From: Chloroflexota bacterium
GTDB taxonomy: Bacteria > Chloroflexota > Dehalococcoidia > Lucifugimonadales > Lucifugimonadaceae
Length of the DNA: 52,423 nucleotides
Direction of reading: 5' to 3'
Assembly: GCA_024275195.1 (NCBI GenBank)
Contig: JAJRZP010000118.1
Location: forward strand, 1 to 52,423
Shown here: positions 23,413-31,633 of the stretch, piece by piece
How the letters are laid out: every line of letters starts with the position of its first letter
How positions within the stretch are numbered: the stretch's first letter is position 1
Program-made: the position numbers and the translations under genes
The notes under the pieces: generated by a model
What the model was told of the DNA's origin: nothing
What the model saw: the letters and a program-made list of their open reading frames with translations, nothing else
The model's database searches: none

Positions 23413-25064
23413 TGGCTCCTGACACGAGCTCAAATACTCGCACAGGCATGAATCGACAGCGTGGCGATGTGTCCGTCGTGAAGTCGCGCACCAAAACCAA
23501 CGCATCTAAGAATCTTATGCAGGCGCTGACGGCTTCAATCCCGCAGGCGATGGTGGCGCTCGATGGACGACGACGGATTCTGTTCACGAACGCAGTATTC
23601 GATCATATGTTTGGCACGAGCAGTATCGGCGACCGGCTTTCTGACTACTTCGATCCGCCGGGCCTGAGAGATATTCTCAAGCAGTGTTCACTCACGTCTC
23701 GGACCATCGAAAATCGCGAACTCGTGATAGCCCCTGACGATTTAACGGCTCCAGAAATCAGTTACAGCATCACCGCTACGCCTCATTCAGACGCTGAGCT
23801 AAAGTCAAAACTCTTACTTCTGATCGACGATACGACCGAAGGTTCTGACCGAGAAGATCGACTGATCGCCAATAGCCGCTTGGTGTCAGTTGGTGAAATG
23901 GCGGCCGGAGTAGCGCATGAACTGAACAACCCGCTCACAGCAGTGCTGGGATTCTCGCAACTAGCGATGCGTCAGGCAACTGACGACACGTTAAAACGCG
24001 ATCTTGAATCGATTGCTGACGAAGCCGAACGTGCCGGTCGAATTGTCGACAACCTCCTCACGTTCGCCCGATCTTCGGATCCGTCCAAAGAATCGCAGGT
24101 TCTTAATATCACCGAGTCGTTGCAAAAGATTCTCGTTCTTCGAGAGTATGAATGCCGGGTGAACAACGTTGAAGTAGTCACGTATTTCGGCGAAGGAACT
24201 CCGCTGACACTCGCCGATGCGCACCGTATGGAACAGGTGTTTATGAATCTGATCGGAAATAGCATCCACGCTATCGGCGAGGGTGTTGGGCACGGCACCA
24301 TTACAGTCGGGGTCGTTCATGACGAAAGCCGAATTCGAGTAAGCATCACCGATGATGGCCCCGGTATCTCGACAGCAAACCAGAAAATGGTATTCGAACC
24401 TTTCTTCACCACGAAACCGGTTGGAAAGGGAACCGGTCTCGGTCTTTCGATCTGCAAAGGCATTGTTGAAGATCACGGAGGGTCAATCCGAGTCGAGAGC
24501 GCGATCGGGCGTGGCACAACGTTCGTCGTGGAGATCCCGATAATCGAGGTAGTTGAGCAAGCGGATGTTCCATCTCCGATCACACCAGTACAGCCGAACA
24601 GCTACACCAAGCTAAAGATACTAGCCGTTGACGATGAGCGGTCTGTGACGATGCTCCTCAACCGGGCACTGATGGCACAGGGGCACGATGTAGATATCGC
24701 ACATGACGGAGCCGAGGCACTGCGAACGATATTCCTTAACGAGTACGATGCCATCCTCCTCGACGTGCGAATGCCAGGGCTTGGCGGGCCCGAGGTGTTC
24801 CGGAGTATCGAGGTATTACGACCTGATCTGGCGGACCGTGTGCTGTTTATCACCGGGGATACTGTTTCGCCTGACACGCGCATGTTCTTGGAGCAGACAC
24901 GCGTTGATGTTCTACACAAACCGTTCAGTCTAGAAGAACTCAGGCAGAGTATGGACAGATTCGCGGTTCAGAAGGAGCAGCGACCGACAGAGTCGGATTT
25001 GTCTGGACGACCAAATCTTTCAGCAGGTCTCACCCAGATGAAATCGGCAAGAAAAGCAAGCTAA
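23412..25064 (+). CDS. Hybrid histidine kinase with PAS-like sensor, HisKA, HATPase and C-terminal receiver
   Basis: A soluble hybrid kinase of about 550 residues. Order of domains: a basic N-tail, a PAS-like domain (about 30-140; ALDGRRRILFTNAVFDHMFG), HisKA with phospho-His in VAHELNNPLTAVLGF (about residue 168), HATPase with N box FMNLIGNSIHA, G1 DDGPGIS, F box FEPFFTT and G2 GKGTGLGLSI, and a C-terminal receiver with DDER, phospho-Asp in AILLDVRMPG (about 449) and HKPFS. There is no transmembrane segment, so it senses a cytoplasmic signal. It is coupled to the acidic gene upstream and is 76 bp from a NarL-type regulator. Linkage to archaellum genes suggests motility control. Confidence 0.95.
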   Translation: MAPDTSSNTRTGMNRQRGDVSVVKSRTKTNASKNLMQALTASIPQAMVALDGRRRILFTNAVFDHMFGTSSIGDRLSDYFDPPGLRDILKQCSLTSRTIENRELVIAPDDLTAPEISYSITATPHSDAELKSKLLLLIDDTTEGSDREDRLIANSRLVSVGEMAAGVAHELNNPLTAVLGFSQLAMRQATDDTLKRDLESIADEAERAGRIVDNLLTFARSSDPSKESQVLNITESLQKILVLREYECRVNNVEVVTYFGEGTPLTLADAHRMEQVFMNLIGNSIHAIGEGVGHGTITVGVVHDESRIRVSITDDGPGISTANQKMVFEPFFTTKPVGKGTGLGLSICKGIVEDHGGSIRVESAIGRGTTFVVEIPIIEVVEQADVPSPITPVQPNSYTKLKILAVDDERSVTMLLNRALMAQGHDVDIAHDGAEALRTIFLNEYDAILLDVRMPGLGGPEVFRSIEVLRPDLADRVLFITGDTVSPDTRMFLEQTRVDVLHKPFSLEELRQSMDRFAVQKEQRPTESDLSGRPNLSAGLTQMKSARKAS

Positions 25065-25139
25065 TTACTGATAAGCCATCCGCAGAACTCTGATCCCGTT
25101 ATCCATACCACACCAGAGCAACCAGAACAGAAATTCTCC

Positions 25140-25820
25140 ATGTATCAACACGATTTCACGGTCGCCGAGACCGAACAAGCAGCAACGCAGCCGGTCAAAG
25201 TCTTCTTGATTGAAGATCACATGGTCGTACGCGAAGGCACCAGGCGACTGCTTGAGCTAGATGGGCATGCGACTATCATCGGCGAGGCCAGCACTGGCGA
25301 AGATGCTCTCAACGACCCGGCTCTCGGTCTTGCAGATGTGGTGATGTGTGATGTGATGCTCCCAGGTATCGATGGCATCGAGACCACGAAGGGCGTTATG
25401 GAGAGATACCCACATGTGCGGGTGGTTATGCTCAGTTCATTCGGCGACACCCATCTGGGTCCAGCCCTCGAAGCTGGCGCGGTAGGGTACCTGCTAAAAA
25501 GAGCCTCTCAGGAAGAGCTTGTGCGAGCCGTAAAGGATGCCGCACGCGGCGGTTCCCCGCTTTCACCGGCGCTTAACGCGCTGCTGGTCGACCGATATCG
25601 TCAGATTCAAAACCAAACTACCGACAATCAGAACCTAACTGAGCGCCAGTCGAAGGTGCTGAAGATGGTCGCCGCGGGAGAGACCACCAAGGCAATCGCC
25701 GATGATCTGTTTCTCAGTCCTGCCACAGTAAAGCGTGAGTTAAGACACGTGTTCGATGTTATGGGTGTCAGCAACAGGGCGCATGCAGTTTCTGAGGCTC
25801 AGCGTCGCGGGCTAATCTAG
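25140..25820 (+). CDS. NarL/FixJ-family response regulator
   Basis: A 226-residue regulator. The receiver has Glu25-Asp26, phospho-Asp71 in VVMCDVMLPG and Lys in YLLKRASQ. The LuxR-type HTH covers about 160-215: LTERQSKVLKMVAAGETTKAIADDLFLSPATVKRE. It follows the hybrid kinase by 76 bp and is closed by a strong terminator, so kinase and regulator form a likely pair. The recognition helix is intact, unlike in the next regulator. Its targets are unknown; the TTGG boxes before the archaellin genes are candidates. Confidence 0.93.
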   Translation: MYQHDFTVAETEQAATQPVKVFLIEDHMVVREGTRRLLELDGHATIIGEASTGEDALNDPALGLADVVMCDVMLPGIDGIETTKGVMERYPHVRVVMLSSFGDTHLGPALEAGAVGYLLKRASQEELVRAVKDAARGGSPLSPALNALLVDRYRQIQNQTTDNQNLTERQSKVLKMVAAGETTKAIADDLFLSPATVKRELRHVFDVMGVSNRAHAVSEAQRRGLI

Positions 25821-25842
25821 CCTGATATCTCAGTCCGAATCA

Positions 25843-25879
25843 AAGAAAGCCCGTACTCATCTTGAGTACGGGCTTTCTT
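25843..25879 (+). terminator. Intrinsic terminator of the archaellum/kinase operon
   Basis: AAGAAAGCCCGTACTCA (25843-25859) pairs perfectly with TGAGTACGGGCTTTCTT (25863-25879) around TCT; 17 bp, followed by TTTG. It marks the end of the transcription unit. Confidence 0.9.
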
Positions 25880-26046
25880 GTTTGTTGCGGTTTTCACCCA
25901 GTGAAACGCGTCAGTTGTTTTCGAAGTACCTTTGAGCCCCACGGGTCAGTCGACTGACCCCGTGAGAATTCGCACCGGGCCTTCAGCAAGCCTAACGTTG
26001 AGATCACCGGCCAAAACCAGGTTTCTACGGCAAGGAATCAATTTAT

Positions 26047-26748
26047 ATGGATCACGACCAGTTCGATTTGAGCGATGAGTTAATGCTGTCGCCGATCAAC
26101 GTCTTGGTGTGCGACCACGAATCACTATTCCGAGAGATTCTTGTTTCCGCGCTCGATGATGAACCGACGATTAACATCGTTGGAGTAGTCGCTTCGGGCA
26201 TCGAAGCTATCGAATTTTCAAAAAATGTACAACCTGACGCCGTCCTTATGGATATCGAACTCGGGGACGGCCCGAACGGCATTGTCGTGGCGAACGATAT
26301 AAAAGAGGCCTTTCCTGATACCGGCATCGTTGTGCTGTCGGCACATCGTGACAAAGAATTTCTCGCGAGCTTCGTAGATAGCGGAACTGCAGGATGGTCG
26401 TATCTTCTGAAGCAGAGCATCACCGACATTCACTCGTTGGCGCGAGCGATCGAATCGGCAGCAGCAGGACAGGTCACAATGGATCCATCGATAATGAGCG
26501 ACCTCTTCCCACGCCGCCGATCTATTCTCGAACGACTGACACACAGCCAAATGGAGGCGTTGATGTTCATCTCGTCTGGATATGCTGATTCAGCTATTTC
26601 CGACGAACTCAAGATCAACGAGGATCTTGTCGAGCCGTTGCTGCAAACCATTTATACCGACCTCCACATCGACGACAGTAAAGAGGTAGATCGGCGGGTG
26701 CAGGCGACGTTGTTGTATCTGCAAGAAACCGCCCAGGTTTCCATCTAG
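26047..26748 (+). CDS. NarL-like response regulator with degenerate output domain
   Basis: A 233-residue regulator. The receiver is intact: phospho-Asp69 in AVLMDIELG, an acidic Asp23 (the first acidic partner is Cys22), and Lys in YLLKQSITD. The C-terminal part keeps the outline of a LuxR HTH (LTHSQMEALMFISSGYADSAISDELKIN) but the recognition helix reads EDLVEPLLQTIYTDL instead of the usual basic TVK-x-HI. It is acidic, so DNA binding is doubtful; it could act through protein contact. No good ribosome-binding site is seen before the ATG at 26047 (AAGGAATCAATTTAT). It is separated from the upstream regulator by a terminator, so it has its own promoter. Confidence 0.85.
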   Translation: MDHDQFDLSDELMLSPINVLVCDHESLFREILVSALDDEPTINIVGVVASGIEAIEFSKNVQPDAVLMDIELGDGPNGIVVANDIKEAFPDTGIVVLSAHRDKEFLASFVDSGTAGWSYLLKQSITDIHSLARAIESAAAGQVTMDPSIMSDLFPRRRSILERLTHSQMEALMFISSGYADSAISDELKINEDLVEPLLQTIYTDLHIDDSKEVDRRVQATLLYLQETAQVSI

Positions 26749-26870
26749 CTACCAGGTGATTGATCTCCACAGAACGTCTTGAAATTTGCCAGAGCGTTCT
26801 CCTGTGTCCCGCTCAAATCCTATCGTTACACCGGGCACTGACGGTCGGTAGTCGGGGTAATATCGCATAT

Positions 26871-27272
26871 GTGCCTGAACTACCGACATACGGCGATCTA
26901 CCGAACGATCCCGACGTAATCGCACCTGATGGCTCTGAGATCAGACTCCTGAAATCCAGCGATGACGGTTCGAGCATGGTTCACGCCCTTCTACAGCCCG
27001 GAACGGTCTCGCGTGCTGTTGAGCATCGTACTGTCGAGGAGTCATGGGTCTGTGTGGGCGGTAGAGGCGAACTCTGGAGGTCAACTGACGAGGGTGAGAA
27101 TGTGATCGCGTTACGCGACGGAGTCGAATGTGTAATTCCTCTCGGCACCAGATTCCAGTTTCGAGCAAGTTCTGGCGATCGCCCTCTGGAGATCGTTATT
27201 AAAACCACTCCGCCCTGGCCCGGTGATGCCGAAGCGGTTCGGTGCAAAGGAAAATGGGAAGCGACCATCTAA
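26871..27272 (+). CDS. Cupin-domain protein
   Basis: A 133-residue single-domain cupin. The motif-1-like segment HALLQPGTVSRAVEHRTVEESWVCVGGRGELW has the G-x5-H-x3-E spacing only loosely, and motif 2 is CVIPLGTRFQFRAS. One metal His/Glu pair seems present (EHRTVEE), so metal binding is likely but not certain. The GTG at 26871 fits the domain; a TTG at 26760 in the same frame would add 37 residues with no family resemblance. Ribosome-binding signal is weak (GGGG about 13 bp upstream). The function could be a small isomerase, sugar-binding or signalling role; nothing nearby decides it. Confidence 0.7.
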   Translation: MPELPTYGDLPNDPDVIAPDGSEIRLLKSSDDGSSMVHALLQPGTVSRAVEHRTVEESWVCVGGRGELWRSTDEGENVIALRDGVECVIPLGTRFQFRASSGDRPLEIVIKTTPPWPGDAEAVRCKGKWEATI

Positions 27273-27387
27273 GTTCGGTTCCTCCAACTTTCCTACACAT
27301 TCTCTGAATAAGTTCCACACATTCATCTTCTAACTTTGGTTGCAGGCAATCATTTCCGCCGGTAATACGGCCCGAGGTTATTAGAGA

Positions 27388-28023
27388 ATGTTCAAACGAA
27401 AAATCATGCTCGGAACGAGTGCAGGACTGATCGGTGCGCTCGCAATCGCAGGAGCAGCCTTCGCACAGGAAGGACCCGCCGATGGCGGCTCCGGCGACTC
27501 AGTAAGAGACCGTGTAGCCGAAATCCTCGGCGTAGACCGGGAAGCTCTCGACTCTGCGATGAGTACTGCGCGAACCGAGCGTAGAGAGGCAATGCAGAAT
27601 GAGCGACTCGCTGCACTTGTCGAAGCAGGGACTATCACCCAGGCACAGGTCGACGAGATCGACGCATGGAAAGACTCACGCCCAGAAGTCATGAACGAGC
27701 TGAAAAGGCTCGGACGTGGGCACGGTGTCGGCGGTGACCGGAGTATTGAGGCACGACTTGCGATTCTTGTCGAACAGGAAGTGATCACGCAGGCGGAAGC
27801 CGACGATGTCATCGCCTGGCGGGAAGCCAAACCTGAATATCTGGACGAGCTTCGTAGTGAGCTTCGTGGCGAACGCGATAGCCGACGTGGTCGCCACGGC
27901 CATGGGGATCACCAGCGCGGACGCGGTCATGGATTCGGTGGACGGGGGTACATGCAGCATGCTCCGGGGTCTGGCACAGGTACATCGTTTACTCTCCCGA
28001 ACGGTACTGAACTAAGCGTCTAG
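27388..28023 (+). CDS. Secreted repeat protein with His/Gly/Arg-rich tail
   Basis: A 211-residue protein with a Sec signal peptide (MFKRKIMLGTSAGLIGALAIAG, cleavage after AFA-Q near residue 27). The mature part has a tandem module: LAALVEAGTITQAQVDEIDAW and LAILVEQEVITQAEADDVIAW, each followed by a Lys/Arg-Pro-Glu segment. The tail is Arg/Gly/His-rich (RRGRHGHGDHQRGRGHGFGG) and could bind metal or polyanion. The repeat style is common in secreted Chloroflexota and Actinomycetota proteins of unknown role. The ATG at 27388 lies after GAGAATG... without a strong ribosome-binding site (GAGG at 27375). It is closed by a terminator and stands alone. Confidence 0.82.
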   Translation: MFKRKIMLGTSAGLIGALAIAGAAFAQEGPADGGSGDSVRDRVAEILGVDREALDSAMSTARTERREAMQNERLAALVEAGTITQAQVDEIDAWKDSRPEVMNELKRLGRGHGVGGDRSIEARLAILVEQEVITQAEADDVIAWREAKPEYLDELRSELRGERDSRRGRHGHGDHQRGRGHGFGGRGYMQHAPGSGTGTSFTLPNGTELSV

Positions 28024-28047
28024 GCATGTAGCCGCATCCTCCTGGAT

Positions 28048-28078
28048 AACGCCCGGTGAAAAATCGCCGGGCGTTTTT
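28048..28078 (+). terminator. Intrinsic terminator
   Basis: AACGCCCGG (28048-28056) pairs with CCGGGCGTT (28067-28075) and is followed by a run of Ts. It ends the secreted repeat protein gene. Confidence 0.85.
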
Positions 28079-28222
28079 CGCGCCCAGCCTGTCATAATGC
28101 TGCCGACATCAGAAACCCAAAAGCCTAATATGTTTCTGGCAAGCTGTTGATGATCCCAACAACTCGGATGAATGACAGAAATTGCTACGGAATGAACCTG
28201 AACCGACACAGGAATCTCAACA

Positions 28223-28909
28223 ATGGATCATCGCTCGGACAACAAAACACAACGACTGCAAAGGTGGTTCGAGGCGCACCCGAAGTGGGACCACGCTTCA
28301 TACGGCGAGTTCTTACACATCGGTGCCAACCAGACCATCTTTCAAATCGCCCTTGAGGAACAGGAAATCGATGCCAAAACGAAGGTTCTCGATACCGCCT
28401 GTGCCGTTGGGGGCAACGCCCGCTGGATGGCGTCTCTTTTCGGTTGTCGGGTTTACGGCAACGATATCGACGCAGAGGCACTGACAGTTGCTCGTGATCT
28501 CGCTGAAATCGAGAATATCTCCGATCTTTGCACCTTCGTAGAAGCCCCGGTTGAAGATCTGCCGTTTAACGACGACGTGTTCGATATGGTCGTGACTACC
28601 GACGTTTTTGATGCCTCCGAAGTAAAGCGTGTACTAAAACCCGGGGGAAAGTTCATTGCGATATCTCTTTTCGAAGACCCTAAAGTGACACCGCTTGAGT
28701 TGGTTCAGAACTGGGGACTGGAACTCGAGACATCACTCGATGTGACAGATCTGGCATTTGCCTTCAACCGTGCCAAAGAGACTGAGGCGCGGTTGCTGCA
28801 CGAATCTGGTCTGATTGGTGCTCGTGAACTGATTGAGATCATGAACAAGAGCATCGCTCCATACACACGAGGGGGTCGTCACTACATTTTGCGACTCAAG
28901 AAAAAGTAA
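28223..28909 (+). CDS. Class I SAM-dependent methyltransferase
   Basis: A 228-residue methyltransferase. Motif I is KVLDTACAVGGNARWMA (about residues 53-69), unusual in having Ala-Val in place of the Gly pair, motif II is VYGNDIDAEAL, motif IV MVVTTDVFDA and motif post-I DLCTFVEAPVEDLPF. These fit the Methyltransf_11 type; KPGGKFIAISLF is the usual later strand. The substrate is unknown. The gene is 19 bp upstream of the DapA-family gene and the three genes to 31050 form an operon. The gap before it (28079-28222) has no visible promoter of note. Confidence 0.83.
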   Translation: MDHRSDNKTQRLQRWFEAHPKWDHASYGEFLHIGANQTIFQIALEEQEIDAKTKVLDTACAVGGNARWMASLFGCRVYGNDIDAEALTVARDLAEIENISDLCTFVEAPVEDLPFNDDVFDMVVTTDVFDASEVKRVLKPGGKFIAISLFEDPKVTPLELVQNWGLELETSLDVTDLAFAFNRAKETEARLLHESGLIGARELIEIMNKSIAPYTRGGRHYILRLKKK

Positions 28910-28928
28910 CCGGTCCACCAGCGCACCA

Positions 28929-29852
28929 ATGACCACTAACCCATCAGAATCAACTCAGTACCGCGGAATCTTTGGAATCCCCGCTACTCCATTCCATGAA
29001 GATGAGACGCTCGACACCCGATCTCTGGAAAGTGTCCTGAATTTCTCAGTTGAGAACGGCTGTCACGGTATCGTCATGCCGGTCATGGCGAGCGAATATC
29101 AGTCGCTGACGGACTCCGAACGACGACAGGTGTTCGATATCACCACGAAAGTGGTTGATTCACGAATACCGACCGTGGCAGGCGTCACAGGCGTGTCGAA
29201 CATCCATTCCATCGAACTCGCCAGGTACGCAGAAGGCTCAGGCTTCGATTCGGTGATCGCCATGCCGCCGCATAGCTTGAAGCCAACGACATCTGAAGTT
29301 CTCGAATTCTTCGAACAACTCAGTGATGCGGTAAATATTCCAATCTGGATCCAGAACCACTCATTGGGTGCACCACTCAGTGCGGCTCAACTCTCCGAAC
29401 TGTGTGAAAACGTCGAGAACGTCGACTACATCAAAGAAGAGACCGCTCTCGCCGGACAGCTTGCATCTGTGTTGCTCGAACAGGCTGGTGATGCAGTCAA
29501 GGGCGTGATGGGTGGCATGGGCTGTAAATTCCTGGTTTCTGAGTTCAACCGCGGTATGTGTGGAAATATGCCCGCCTCACACTTCGGCGACATTCATTCT
29601 CGCATCTGGAACCTGCTTGAAGATGGCGACGAAGCCGGTGCGCGGGAAATTCAGACTCGAATGGCACCACTCAACAACTACGAAAGTCTCTACGGGCAGA
29701 GCGCGTTTAAAGAAATCCTGTTCCGACGGGGTGTTATCGCATCCACGACCACCCGATCGCCCGGCAGAAAATCGCTCGACGAATACGATCTGGCTGAGTA
29801 TGACGTGCTTCTAGCTGGAATCGACGACCTGCTGATCTGGAAGGCTTCATAA
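28929..29852 (+). CDS. DapA-family (dihydrodipicolinate synthase-like) aldolase or dehydratase
   Basis: A 307-residue TIM-barrel lyase of the DHDPS/N-acetylneuraminate-lyase family. The Schiff-base Lys is in VDYIKEET (about residue 168) and GVMGGMGCKFLVSEF fits the later Gly-rich loop. The usual catalytic Tyr of the Y-N-x-P motif is absent: the segment reads IWIQNHSLG. The GTTGE motif is replaced by PVMASEYQSL. The enzyme is thus unlikely to make dihydrodipicolinate; a role with 2-keto-3-deoxy sugar acids fits its partner, the enolase-family dehydratase, 4 bp downstream. If activity is retained, another residue must replace Tyr. Confidence 0.85.
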   Translation: MTTNPSESTQYRGIFGIPATPFHEDETLDTRSLESVLNFSVENGCHGIVMPVMASEYQSLTDSERRQVFDITTKVVDSRIPTVAGVTGVSNIHSIELARYAEGSGFDSVIAMPPHSLKPTTSEVLEFFEQLSDAVNIPIWIQNHSLGAPLSAAQLSELCENVENVDYIKEETALAGQLASVLLEQAGDAVKGVMGGMGCKFLVSEFNRGMCGNMPASHFGDIHSRIWNLLEDGDEAGAREIQTRMAPLNNYESLYGQSAFKEILFRRGVIASTTTRSPGRKSLDEYDLAEYDVLLAGIDDLLIWKAS

Positions 29853-29856
29853 GAGA

Positions 29857-31050
29857 TTGAAAATCGAAGCTATCGACCTCTTTTATGTCGCGCTCCCTGA
29901 CATCACCCGTACTGCCGACGGCACTCAAGACTCCCTGGTAGTCCGTGTTCGCACCGATAACGGACTCGAGGGCTGGGGCGAGTGCGATGCCTCGCCTCTG
30001 GTTTCAATGACGGCGTATGTGATGCCGATGTCTCACTCGAATATCATCAACATTCGCGAGGCTTTGATCGGCGAAACGATTGATTCACCTGAAGACGTTG
30101 TTCGACTCCGCGCAAGGGCAGGAGAGTTCGGACTCGATATCCAGCAACTCGACCATGCTGTCGCCGGTGCCGACATCGCGATGTGGGACGTTCTGGGTAA
30201 GCATGTCGGTGAGCCGGTATGGAGGCTGATCGGCCACAAGGCGTCGTATAAGAAGCTTCCGTATGCCAGCGTGCTTTTCGGTGACAACCCGGCTGAAACG
30301 CGCGCCATTGCCACTTCGATAGCCGAACGTAAATTCCGAGCCGCCAAGTTCGGGTGGGGTCCAATGGGTCGTGGGTCGCTGGGTGACGATATTGCTCTCG
30401 TTCAAGCGGCACGCGATGGGCTAGGTCAAGACGCCAAACTCATGGTCGACGCTGGTATTATCTGGGGTGACGATGTCGATGCTGCGTACGAGCGGGCAGT
30501 TGCATTCGCCGATCTGGGTGTTGTCTGGCTCGAAGAGCCGTTGCGAACTGAGGAAGTTGGTGCGTACAAGGCGCTGAGCGACCGGGTTCGTGCCGATGGC
30601 GTGCAGATAGGTATCGCGGGTGGTGAAGGAGCCGATTTCTACCGATCAGCCGATGACATGATGACGAACGCCGGACTCGACTTCGTTCAAATCGACGTTG
30701 GGCGCATCGGCGGAATCACGGAAGCAAAGCGGGTCGCCGATAGGGCGCATGAACTCGGCATCCAGTACGTCAACCACACGTTCAAGAGCCATCTTTCAGT
30801 AGCAGCGTCCATTCACGTCTTCGCCGGAATTGAAGAGTTTGACCTCATCGAGTACCCGGCGGGTGACTCACCCCTCGTGCTCGGCCTGACCGCCCCAACA
30901 GGTATATTCCGCGACTCTGAAGGTTTCGTGCAGGCGTCCGACAAACCCGGTCTGGGCGTCGAAGTAAATCTCGGAGCAATTCACGAATACCAACGCCATG
31001 TGAAAATCGAAATTGATGGCGAAGTTCTCTTCGAATCGGCCCAGCCGTAA
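29857..31050 (+). CDS. Mandelate racemase/muconate-lactonising-type enolase-superfamily enzyme
   Basis: A 397-residue enzyme of the mandelate racemase group. The barrel has AAKFGWGP (K-x-G-W in place of K-x-K), metal ligands LMVDAGIIWG, WLEEPLR and IAGGEGAD, then DVGRIGGI and the C-terminal His in VNHTFKSH. These fit a dehydratase or racemase of sugar acids. The start is TTG at 29857, 4 bp after the DapA-family stop; GAG lies upstream. Coupling of dehydratase and aldolase gives the core of a non-phosphorylative route from an aldonic acid to pyruvate and an aldehyde. Compared with the enolase at 5535 it lacks the HDR motif and belongs to a different subgroup. Confidence 0.9.
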   Translation: MKIEAIDLFYVALPDITRTADGTQDSLVVRVRTDNGLEGWGECDASPLVSMTAYVMPMSHSNIINIREALIGETIDSPEDVVRLRARAGEFGLDIQQLDHAVAGADIAMWDVLGKHVGEPVWRLIGHKASYKKLPYASVLFGDNPAETRAIATSIAERKFRAAKFGWGPMGRGSLGDDIALVQAARDGLGQDAKLMVDAGIIWGDDVDAAYERAVAFADLGVVWLEEPLRTEEVGAYKALSDRVRADGVQIGIAGGEGADFYRSADDMMTNAGLDFVQIDVGRIGGITEAKRVADRAHELGIQYVNHTFKSHLSVAASIHVFAGIEEFDLIEYPAGDSPLVLGLTAPTGIFRDSEGFVQASDKPGLGVEVNLGAIHEYQRHVKIEIDGEVLFESAQP

Positions 31051-31105
31051 TCCTTCCGGCCCGCGACCAATCTCCACCAGTACCGTTAGAAACCGACATA
31101 CGTTC

Positions 31106-31134
31106 TTGACGCGTGATGAAACGGTTCATAGAAT
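31106..31134 (+). promoter_or_regulatory. Sigma70-like promoter of groES-groEL
   Basis: TTGACG (31106-31111), 17-bp spacer, TAGAAT (31129-31134), both near consensus. The predicted start of transcription is near 31141, immediately before the CIRCE-like operators. Confidence 0.75.
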
Positions 31135-31141
31135 TCGTTGG

Positions 31142-31191
31142 CTGGCACTCTATGCCTGCGACTGCTAACAGTCAGCGTGGTTGAGTGCTAA
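31142..31191 (+). promoter_or_regulatory. Two overlapping CIRCE-like HrcA operators
   Basis: Consensus CIRCE is TTAGCACTC-N9-GAGTGCTAA. Site 1: CTGGCACTC (31142-31150)-N9-GACTGCTAA (31160-31168), 15 of 18 matches. Site 2: CTAACAGTC (31165-31173)-N9-GAGTGCTAA (31183-31191), also 15 of 18, with a perfect right arm. The two overlap by 4 bp and are offset by 23 bp, about two helical turns. HrcA control of groESL is expected. Confidence 0.7.
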
Positions 31192-31294
31192 TTGTGAATT
31201 CGGAAGGAAATGAGCCTGGTTTCGTGTGTCCGCACCATAATAACCATGTTCTGCCAACCGGTTTCAGTCGTCATGACTAAGGAGAAAATAACTA

Positions 31295-31591
31295 GTGGCA
31301 TTGAACCTCACACCTCTCGGTGACAGGGTAATCATCGAGCCTGCCGACGCAGAGGCATCAACCTCTCCCGGCGGGATCATTATTCCTGACACTGCAAAAG
31401 AAAAGCCCCAGCAGGGCGAAGTCGTAGCAGCCGGCCCAGGCCGAACTACCGACGAAGGCACGGTCATCGACATGCCGGTCAAGGTCGGTCAGACCGTCAT
31501 CTACTCCAAGTACGCGGGTACCGAGTACACAGAAGATGGAACCGACTACCTCATCGTTCGAGAGAGCGACATTCTCGCGATCGTCGACTAG
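31295..31591 (+). CDS. groES: Co-chaperonin GroES
   Basis: A 98-residue GroES. It has [28 protein letters not shown], the mobile loop with the IVxP-type hydrophobic triplet (GIIIPD), and the C-terminal [15 protein letters not shown]. It forms the heptameric lid of the GroEL cage. The GTG at 31295 is preceded by AAGGAG at 31279 with ideal spacing, so the start is firm. groEL follows 42 bp later with its own GGAG. The long 5' untranslated region of about 150 bp contains the CIRCE sites. Confidence 0.97.
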   Translation: MALNLTPLGDRVIIEPADAEASTSPGGIIIPDTAKEKPQQGEVVAAGPGRTTDEGTVIDMPVKVGQTVIYSKYAGTEYTEDGTDYLIVRESDILAIVD

Positions 31592-31633
31592 TCCATTCCG
31601 GACTAGCTGGCAAATTTTGGAGACAACTACGTA

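Noticed and set aside
31142-31191. One CIRCE with a 32-nt spacer between CTGGCACTC and GAGTGCTAA
   Set aside because: Replaced by two overlapping sites that each keep the normal 9-nt spacer.
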